A stretch of 64,000 nucleotides of DNA from Mesorhizobium sp. (GTDB taxonomy: Bacteria; Pseudomonadota; Alphaproteobacteria; Rhizobiales; Rhizobiaceae). The stretch spans positions 62,001 to 126,000 of the forward strand of contig NZ_SUHQ01000015.1 of the NCBI RefSeq assembly GCF_004962245.1, in the 5' to 3' direction. The notes under the pieces were generated by a model. The model searched no databases, was not told the origin of the DNA, and was given only the letters and a program-made list of their open reading frames with translations. The position numbers were made by a program, and so were the translations under genes. Below are positions 57,943 through 64,000 of this stretch, in pieces (position 1 is the stretch's first letter; each line of letters begins with the position of its first letter).

Positions 57943-58578
57943 TCAGCGCGTAATCACAGTCGACGGGCGCCGAAACTCCCAGCCCTCCCGTTCCAGTTCC
58001 GGCATGTTATGGTCCTCACAGGGATAACCGACGCAGAAATACCCGATCAGCGTCCACTCGGGCGGCGCGCCGAGGATCGTCGCCATCTCGACCGGATCCA
58101 GGATCGACACCCAGCCCATGCCTATTCCTTCGGCGCGCGCCGCCAGCCAAAAGGTGTGGATCGCCATCACCGCCGAATATTCGATGGTGGCGGGCATCGT
58201 CAGGCGGCCGAGCCCATGTCCCTGTTCTGTCGCGCGGTCGGCGAAAACCGCGAATTGACAAGGCGCCTCGTTCAGGCCGGCGAGCTTCAGGCGCGCATAG
58301 AGCGCGGCGCGTTCGCCGCCGAACGATGCGAGCGCCTCCGCATTGCAGCGCTCGAAGCAGGCCCTGATAGCGGCGCGGCACTCAGCACTCTCGACCATGA
58401 CGAAACGCCAGGGCTGGCTGAGGCCGACCGAGGGTGCAATGCCGGCGAGGTTTATGAACCGCTCCAGCGCGCCTTCCGGAAGCGGCGTCGGCTTGAACCG
58501 CCTGACGTCCCGCCGCCACCGGAAGAGGTTGGCCAGCTCGGTACGAAAATCGTCCGGGAATTCCGGGCCTGACGTCAT
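57943..58578 (-). CDS. bluB: 5,6-dimethylbenzimidazole synthase
   Basis: Makes the lower ligand of vitamin B12 from reduced flavin and oxygen. The 211-residue nitroreductase-fold protein has FRWRRDVRRFK near the start, GIAPSVGLSQPWRFV (about 48-60), and GMGWVSILDP near the C-terminal part, as in Sinorhizobium BluB. No cobalamin riboswitch was visible upstream. Confidence 0.93.
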   Translation of the reverse strand: MTSGPEFPDDFRTELANLFRWRRDVRRFKPTPLPEGALERFINLAGIAPSVGLSQPWRFVMVESAECRAAIRACFERCNAEALASFGGERAALYARLKLAGLNEAPCQFAVFADRATEQGHGLGRLTMPATIEYSAVMAIHTFWLAARAEGIGMGWVSILDPVEMATILGAPPEWTLIGYFCVGYPCEDHNMPELEREGWEFRRPSTVITR

Positions 58579-58599
58579 GGTGTCCTGCTGCCTTTGCTA

Positions 58600-58690
58600 A
58601 GGGAGTAAGGGGGTGGGGGAGTAGGGCAGTAGGGCAGTAGGTATGTGCGCCGCCGCGACTTCCTAACTTCCTTACTCCCTTACTCCCCTA
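58600..58690. repeat. G-rich/C-rich quasi-palindrome with possible G-quadruplex
   Basis: A plus-strand G-rich stretch (GGGAGTAAGGGGGTGGGGG, then repeated GGGCAGTA units) is followed by a C-rich complement-like half (TTCCTTACTCCCTTACTCCCC). The first half fits the pattern G3+N1-7 repeated four times; the two halves could also pair as a long hairpin. Confidence 0.7.
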
Positions 58691-59392
58691 TGCGGCGGCG
58701 GCGGCAGCCGCCGCCACCTTGCGGCCGAGGCCGTCATGCAGGTCTAGGCAGCGCTCGAACCATTGCGCCACCAAATCACTGTCGTCGAGCAACCGGTAGG
58801 GCGAGGCGATGCGCGCCCATTGCAGAGCGCCGAAGACGATGTAGTCGGCAAACAGCGGTGATTGGCCGCCGATGAACGGCTGATAGGCGAGCGTCGAGCG
58901 CAACGGCTCCAGCGAGGCGCGGAAGGCGCCAAGGCCGGCGTCGCGCGCCGCCATCACCTCTTCCAGTTTCTTGCCGAAGCGCTGCTCGCGGTTCTGGCGG
59001 AAATAGGCGGCGTTCGCCTCGTCCTGCATGGCGTGGAGGTCCATGATCGCCACGGTGGTGACATAGGGGTGGATGGTCAGCTGCGACCAGCGTTCGATGA
59101 AGCGCGCCATCGCCTTGCCGCCGTCGCCGGAAAACAATGTCGGCCGCTCGGGATAGGCCTCGTCGAGATAGAGCGCGATGGCGAAGGAATCGGCGACCAC
59201 CTTCTCGCCGTCGCGGATCACCGGAACGAGTTTCGAAACGCCACCTTCAACAGTGGGCACTTCGAGAAAACGCGTCGGCACGGTCGAGATGTCGAGCCCC
59301 TTGTGGGCGAGCGCCATCGCCGCCTTCCAGCAATGCGGGCTGAACGGGCGGGTGGCATCGCGTCCGACGAGGTCATAAAGCAGAATGGTCAT
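58688..59392 (-). CDS. Glutathione S-transferase family protein
   Basis: A 234-residue GST-like protein. The thioredoxin-fold half has RPFSPHCWKAAMAL near residues 16-29 and VPVIRDGEKVVADSFAIALYL; the helical half has the usual core. It ends in a polyalanine run (about 7 Ala), which is unusual. No substrate evident. Confidence 0.88.
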   Translation of the reverse strand: MTILLYDLVGRDATRPFSPHCWKAAMALAHKGLDISTVPTRFLEVPTVEGGVSKLVPVIRDGEKVVADSFAIALYLDEAYPERPTLFSGDGGKAMARFIERWSQLTIHPYVTTVAIMDLHAMQDEANAAYFRQNREQRFGKKLEEVMAARDAGLGAFRASLEPLRSTLAYQPFIGGQSPLFADYIVFGALQWARIASPYRLLDDSDLVAQWFERCLDLHDGLGRKVAAAAAAAA

Positions 59393-59417
59393 TGGCGGCG
59401 GCTTCCTTGCGGTCTAC

Positions 59418-59545
59418 TAGAGCGACGTGCGTCCGCTCGGACGCACAAAGTACGCTCTAGCACTTTTGAATCTAGCATCGTGCTTTTCCGAACCGAAGGT
59501 CAGTGCAGCAAAAATCGATACCGATTTTCGGGCCGATGCGGTAGG
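59418..59545 (+). repeat. Dispersed intergenic repeat, module B with extension
   Basis: Starts AGAGCGACGTGCGTCCGCTC and contains GCGTCCGCTCGGACGC, then AATCTAGCATCGTGC and a closing ATTTTCGGGCCGATGCGG. It aligns with the 23647-23742 copy, with a small insertion in the second half. It ends 36 bases upstream of the DinB gene. Confidence 0.75.
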
Positions 59546-59581
59546 CACCCGAAACGGGGTCTCGCGGGTCGGGAGAAAAAT

Positions 59582-60094
59582 ATGAAACAGCACTTCATGA
59601 TGTTTGCGGGCTACAATCAATGGGCCAATAGCCGCATCTACGAGGCCGCCGCCGATCTCGACGAGGAAGAATTCGATCGCAATGTCGGTGCTTTCTTCGG
59701 CTCGATGATGGGCACGCTCAACCATATCTTGACCGCCGATCGCATCTGGATGAGGCGCTTTACCGGCGAGGGCGACGCGCCGGCCAGGCTCGACACGATT
59801 CTGCACCGCGCCTTGCCGGGCTTGCGGCTGGCGCGCGAGGCCGAAGACAAAAGGATCATCGACTGGATAGGGAGCTTGAGCGAGAAGGCCTTGTCCGGCC
59901 GTTTCTCCTACATGACCGTCTCCGATATGCGTACCGTCTCGCAGCGGCTGGCGCCGGCGCTCGATCATTTCTTCAACCACCAGACCCATCACCGCGGCCA
60001 GGCGCACGCGATCCTGACCATTCTTGGCCGGCCTTCGGTGCCGCTCGACCTGACGCAGTTCCAGCGCAGCGAAGAGGGGCGCCCCTTCGCCTGA
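59582..60094 (+). CDS. DinB family protein
   Basis: A 170-residue four-helix DinB-like protein. FAGYNQWANSRIYEAA at the start, a His in LNHILTADRIWM near 50, and the HHRGQ pair (about 140) are the metal-site histidines. A second DinB paralogue lies at 45036-45566. Function as a thiol-dependent enzyme or stress protein is inferred. Confidence 0.88.
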   Translation: MKQHFMMFAGYNQWANSRIYEAAADLDEEEFDRNVGAFFGSMMGTLNHILTADRIWMRRFTGEGDAPARLDTILHRALPGLRLAREAEDKRIIDWIGSLSEKALSGRFSYMTVSDMRTVSQRLAPALDHFFNHQTHHRGQAHAILTILGRPSVPLDLTQFQRSEEGRPFA

Positions 60095-60198
60095 TTTATC
60101 CGCGTCCTATCGTGATCGGATCGAAAGCAGGTTGGAAAACCCGTCGAAGATGAATGGCATCTTCGACGGTCATGGTCGCAAAGCGGCTTGGCCAGGCG

Positions 60199-60501
60199 TC
60201 AGGCGGCGTATCCGCCACGGCCCCGGGCGACCGGCTTGACCGAGGCCGCCGGCTGGGCCGAAGGCCAGAGAATGCCTGCCGTCATCGCGAAGGTGATCAG
60301 GGCATCGCGCGCCGCTTCGGGCGAGATTTCGCCGGCGCGTGCCGCCTCGCAGGCCTTCACGGCCGCGCCATAGCTCAGGCGCCGCCGGGATGGCGGGAAC
60401 TCGGTCAGGAACTCATGCATGTCGAAGAGCGAAGCAAGCATGCGCTTATGGCCGGCGCCGACGGTTACGGCGACCGGGGTGAAGAACGTCGTGTCGTGCA
60501 T
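60199..60501 (-). CDS. DUF982 domain-containing protein
   Basis: A 100-residue protein with the DUF982 layout (MHDTTFFTPVAVTVG, then AGHKRMLASLFDMHEFL and AARDALITFAMTAGILW). The family is largely limited to Rhizobiales and has no known function; members are often present in many copies. The ATG at 60501 was used, since the longer upstream frame is not family-like. Confidence 0.85.
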   Translation of the reverse strand: MHDTTFFTPVAVTVGAGHKRMLASLFDMHEFLTEFPPSRRRLSYGAAVKACEAARAGEISPEAARDALITFAMTAGILWPSAQPAASVKPVARGRGGYAA

Positions 60502-60656
60502 TCTAGCCTCTCGAATTGGGCGGAGGTGACGGCGGACGCCGCTCTCCGATCTGAATCGGACGCCCAGAAACGCGGATTGCGGCATCAGGTTCCATGTTGC
60601 CGGGATTTGGTTTTCGCCACCAAGTTCCGTGGCATTGGCGCCGTGCCGAAAGAGGG

Positions 60657-62722
60657 CTATTTCCACATGTCGCGCATGCGGGCGCCAAGGTCGACGCGCA
60701 CTTGCGGCTGGCGGCGCGGATCGTCCTTGGCCTGAACGCTGGCCCACGATGTCTGTTCGAAGGCGCCGAGGATCGAGGCCGGGATGAAACGGCTGCGCGA
60801 GGCATAGACATGGCGGTCGCCGCGCGCCGCCTGGCCGTGGACGAAAAAGCGCTGCGGCATGATCAGGTGCAGGCCGTCCTTGGCCCGCGTCATCGCCACG
60901 TAGAGCAGGCGGCGCTCTTCATCGATATCTTCCTTCGAGCCGACGCCGAGATCGATCGGGATGCAGCCGTCGACGGTGTTGAGCACGAAGACGTTCTTCC
61001 ATTCCTGGCCCTTGGCCGAATGGATAGTCGACAGGATCAGATAGTCCTCGTCGCGATGCGGCGGCCCGGCCTCGTCGCTGGTCGCATCCGGTGGATCGAG
61101 CGTCAGCTCGGTGAGGAAACGCTCGCGCGAGGCATAGCCCGAGGCGATCTGTTCGAGCTGCAGAATATCGGCTCGGCGCGTCGTTGCGTCCTCGTGGATG
61201 CGCTCGAGATGCGGCTCGTACCACAGCCTGACCTGTTCGAGGTCAACAGGCCATTTTCCCGACCCGGTGCGAAGCTGCGAGAACAGCGCGACGAAATCCG
61301 GCCAGTCGTCGGCGGCGCGTTGCGGCGGCCGGTAGCGCGCCAAGCCCATCGCTTCGTCGAGCGACGTCGCCATGGTGTCGACGATCTGCGAAGCCGCCGA
61401 AGGGCCGATGCCGGGTAGAAGCTGCAGCACGCGAAAACCGGCGACACGGTCGCGCGGGTTTTCGGCGAAGCGCAGGATGGCCAGCACATCCTTGACATGG
61501 GCGGCGTCAAGGAACTTCAGCCCGCCGAACTTGACGAACGGGATGTTGCGGCGCGTCAGCTCGATCTCCAGCGGCCCGCTGTGGTGCGAGGCGCGAAACA
61601 GGACGGCCTGCGCCTTCAGCGCCGTGCCGGCCTCGCGCTCGGTCAGGATCGCCTGGCAGACGTAACTCGCCTGCTCGGCCTCGTCGCGGACGCTGACCAG
61701 CTTCGGCTTTTCCGCCGATTTGCGCTCCGACCAGAGGTTCTTGGTGAAACGCTCCGAGGCCTCGCCGATCACCGCATTGGCGGCGGCCAGGATGGTCTCG
61801 GTCGAGCGGTAGTTGCGCTCCAGCATGACGATCTCGGCCGGCCGCGCGAACTGTTTGGGGAAGTCGAGGATGTTGCGGACTTCCGCCGCGCGAAACGAAT
61901 AGATCGACTGCGCATCGTCGCCGACCACCGTCAGCCCGGATCCGTCCGGCTTGAGTGCCGTGAGGATCGAGGCCTGCAGCCGGTTGGTGTCCTGGTATTC
62001 GTCGACCAGCACATGGTCGAAGCGTCCACCCAGATGCGCTGATATCTCCGGCTCGCCGGCCATCTGCACCCAATAGAGCAGCAGGTCGTCGTAATCGAGC
62101 ACGTTCTGCGCATGCTTGGCCTCGACATATCGGGCGAACAGCGCCTTAAGCTGTTCTGCCCAGCCGGCGCACCAGGGAAACACCGAACCCAGAACCTCGC
62201 CGAGCGGCGCCTGCGCGTTGACGGCACGCGAATAGATCGCCAGGCAGGTGCCCTTGGTCGGAAAACGGCCTTCCGTCTTCGAGAAGCCGAGTTCGTGCCG
62301 GGCAAGGTTCATCAGGTCAGCCGAATCCTCGCGGTCATGGATGGTGAAGGCCGGATCGAGGCCGATCTCCAAAGCATAGTCGCGCAGCAGTGGAACGTGC
62401 CGGCCCAGCTCAGCGCGTCGGTGATGACGGAAGCGTCCCGGCCAAGCACCTCACCGGCGATGCGCTCGACCCGCTTGGTCATTTCCGATGCTGCGCGCCG
62501 CGAAAACGTCATCAAAAGGATGCGCCTGGGATCAGCGCCCTTGACGATCAGATGCGCGACGCGATGCGCCAGCGTGCTGGTCTTGCCGGAACCGGCGCCG
62601 GCGATCACCAGCAGCGGGCCGGCAACCTTGCCGTCGCCATGCTCGACGGCAAGGCACTGCTCGGCATTCAGCTTTGCAAGATAGGCAGGCCGGAAGGTCG
62701 AATCACGGGCAGCGAGGTTCAT
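60657..62722 (-). pseudogene. UvrD/PcrA-type SF1 helicase gene, frameshifted in motif Ib
   Basis: The two halves lie in different frames. The 62722-end half encodes the Q region (LNAEQCLAVEH), Walker A (AGAGSGKTST) and motif Ia (MTFSRRAASEM), and runs in frame to about 62390 at GTFH. The other half resumes there with LLRDYALEIGLDP, then Walker B (LVDEYQDTNRLQ), GDDAQSIYSFRAAE, TIHSAKGQEW and LYVAMTRAKDGL. A normal protein would have about five extra residues between GTFH and LLRDY, so about 16 bases appear to be missing. It may be a genuine deletion or an assembly error. Confidence 0.85.
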
Positions 62723-62819
62723 TGCCCATCAAGCATCGTTTCTGCTTTGTTCGCAACGGTTTCGACGGGAGAGACGATTGATTTGTCCGACTGTTGGCGC
62801 ACCAGCCGATGAACCCGGC

Positions 62820-62990
62820 CTAGCGCTGAGGCTCAACACCCATCGCCGCCGACTGCCGCCGCAGCGACTTACGATCGTCGGGTGGCGGCAGCTGCACTGG
62901 ATCGAAGTCGTCGGGCACCTCGTCGATGATTTCCCTGGTTATGCGGTAGGCCACGTAGACGGCGGCCCCGGCTATGAGCAGACGGATCAT
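62820..62990 (-). CDS. Small membrane-anchored protein of unknown function
   Basis: A 56-residue protein: an N-terminal hydrophobic helix (MIRLLIAGAAVYVAYRI) then an acidic, Pro-rich tail. It starts at the ATG at 62990, divergent from the small lipoprotein gene. No family recognised. Confidence 0.6.
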   Translation of the reverse strand: MIRLLIAGAAVYVAYRITREIIDEVPDDFDPVQLPPPDDRKSLRRQSAAMGVEPQR

Positions 62991-63012
62991 GATTTTCTCC
63001 AATTGGTATGGA

Positions 63013-63037
63013 GGAACCGGACAGGCAGCGTTTTGTT
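63013..63037 (+). promoter_or_regulatory. EcfG/RpoE2-type promoter for the small lipoprotein
   Basis: GGAAC (63013-63017) and GTT (63035-63037) are separated by 17 bases. This fits the alphaproteobacterial general-stress promoter pattern (GGAAC-N16/17-GTT, or GGAAC-N18-TT as I recall for Sinorhizobium RpoE2). It is about 85 bases before the ATG at 63122. Confidence 0.55.
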
Positions 63038-63121
63038 CCCCGCTCATCAAAGGCCCCGAGCGAGGCCTGAGCGTGCAACCAAATCGGCACCGCCCCGTTT
63101 GCCCGATGACAGGAGGTTGCG

Positions 63122-63295
63122 ATGAACAAGCTCTCAATCTTGCTGGCTTTAGCCGCAGCCTTGGCTGTGGCGGCTTGCGACAACAATATCCCGCCGACGA
63201 AGGCCCCTGGCACGGCCGATCAAAACCCGCAGGTCAACCCTGCGCCGAACTCGACGTCAGGCGGTGATCAACCCGGCACGCCGCCGGCACAGTAA
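63122..63295 (+). CDS. Small lipoprotein
   Basis: A 57-residue protein starting MNKLSILLALAAALAVAACD. The lipobox VAAC puts the lipidated Cys at residue 19. The 38-residue mature part is rich in Pro, Asn, Gly, Gln and Thr, probably disordered. A strong AGGAGG site sits 5 bases upstream. Family not recognised; likely a stress-induced small lipoprotein if the upstream promoter is real. Confidence 0.75.
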   Translation: MNKLSILLALAAALAVAACDNNIPPTKAPGTADQNPQVNPAPNSTSGGDQPGTPPAQ

Positions 63296-63650
63296 AGGAA
63301 AATGGCCGGCGCCGCTTGGGAGGAGAGCTATGACGCCGGCCAGGCGGGTATCAGGTCCGCCGCACACGTAGACATAGCTGAGTCTTCCCCTTGCGTCATG
63401 GTGCGATCGCGGAAGATGGCCGCCTTGCACGAGCAATCAACTGACAAATGCGCAATTTTCGGATGCGGGTAGTCGACGCGCGCCAGGCGCCGTCGTCGTT
63501 GCGCCGTCGCAGCAGCTTCCTGCCCAACCCGGCGTTGGCCTTCTGATCCGGCGATGCCGGCGATCCGCCGCCCGCCATTTTCATGCCTTATCAGGCCAAC
63601 CGGCGCTCAAGGTCTTGCGAAGCGCTGATGTCCCGTGCAAAAGCGCGGCC
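63296..63650. other. 355-base gap before the ABC-F gene
   Basis: A 62-codon minus-strand open frame (63396-63584) has no family features that I can identify. No clear repeat or RNA structure recognised. Confidence 0.45.
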
Positions 63651-64000
63651 ATGCTGATCATCAACGACCTTTCGCTCCGCATGGCCGGACGCCTGCTTCT
63701 CGACCATGCCTCGCTGACCCTGCCGGCCGGCAGCAAGGCCGGGCTTGTCGGCCGCAACGGCACCGGCAAGACCACCTTGTTCAAGGCGATCACCGGCGAT
63801 CTCGCCTCCGAGACCGGCTCGATCAGTTTGCCGAAGAACACACGCATCGGTCAGGTGGCGCAGGAGGCGCCCGGCACCGAGGAGCCGCTGATCGAGATCG
63901 TGCTCAAGGCCGATGTTGAACGGAATGCACTGCTCGAAGAGGAAAAGACGGCGACCGATCCGCACCGCATCGCCGACATCCATATGCGGCTGGCCGACAT
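63651..64000 (+). CDS. ABC-F family ATPase, N-terminal part (cut by the window edge)
   Basis: The first 116 residues of an ABC-F protein: MLIINDLSLRMAGRLLLDHA, Walker A GRNGTGKTTL (34-43), and the LASETGSISLPK segment. ABC-F proteins have two ABC domains and act on ribosomes (translation factors or antibiotic protection) with no membrane domain. The subfamily cannot be told without the rest. Confidence 0.88.
   Translation, partial: MLIINDLSLRMAGRLLLDHASLTLPAGSKAGLVGRNGTGKTTLFKAITGDLASETGSISLPKNTRIGQVAQEAPGTEEPLIEIVLKADVERNALLEEEKTATDPHRIADIHMRLAD

Noticed and set aside
58579..58690. Cobalamin riboswitch upstream of bluB
   Set aside because: The region is filled by G-rich/C-rich repeats. No B12-box-like sequence was seen.

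Overview
The window reads as chromosomal DNA of a Rhizobiales alphaproteobacterium, most likely Mesorhizobium or a close relative. The evidence is high GC with alphaproteobacterial gene orders (radA-cvpA-purF-SDR; fabD-fabG-acpP-fabF-mltG-yicC-gmk; lptF-lptG-lptD-surA-pdxA-rsmA), a DUF982 protein, BluB, an Omp25/31-type porin-like protein and many Mesorhizobium-style intergenic hairpin repeats. This placement rests on recognition, not on a database search. No rRNA, tRNA, CRISPR array, prophage or insertion sequence was seen.

Left part (1-13.4 kb, nearly all minus strand): an SDR, a small unknown protein, purF, cvpA, radA, dnaB, an Rsm22-type methyltransferase, a YnfA-type membrane protein, a cyclopropane-fatty-acid-synthase-like enzyme, the rpsF-rpsR-rplI ribosomal operon and an LTA-synthase/MdoB-type phosphoglycerol transferase. 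The transferase is preceded by three tandem PhoB-type half sites. Next (13.6-20.7 kb, plus strand) comes the fatty acid synthesis cluster, with a RelB/RelE-type toxin-antitoxin pair lodged between fabD and fabG. From 20.7 to 28.5 kb (minus strand) lies an outer-membrane biogenesis block, lptF-lptG-lptD-surA-like-pdxA-rsmA.

Middle part (28.5-49 kb): an FMO-type flavoprotein, a VOC protein, pepA and holC. A gene-poor stretch follows that carries a secreted DUF4114/RTX calcium-binding protein. Then a FadR-type regulator is coupled to a Cys/Met-metabolism PLP enzyme and a complete CUT1 ABC importer. After that come rlmJ, a TetR/DinB divergent pair, a histone-H1-like Ala/Lys/Pro protein, a GST and an outer-membrane beta-barrel protein.

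Right part (49-64 kb): an SDR coupled to uvrC, then pgsA, moaD and moaE. Next is a four-gene bufferin/gig-type RiPP operon (DUF2282 precursor, DUF692/MNIO enzyme, DUF2063 partner, DoxX) behind a sequence that fits the Caulobacter ECF sigma-F promoter pattern. It is followed by a YbaY/META protein, ndk, bluB, a GST, a DinB protein, a DUF982 protein, a UvrD-like helicase gene broken by an apparent 16-nt deletion in motif Ib, a small lipoprotein behind an EcfG/RpoE2-type promoter, and the start of an ABC-F gene. The bufferin-type operon is the most distinctive system in the window: a peptide natural-product locus probably devoted to copper or heavy-metal stress.
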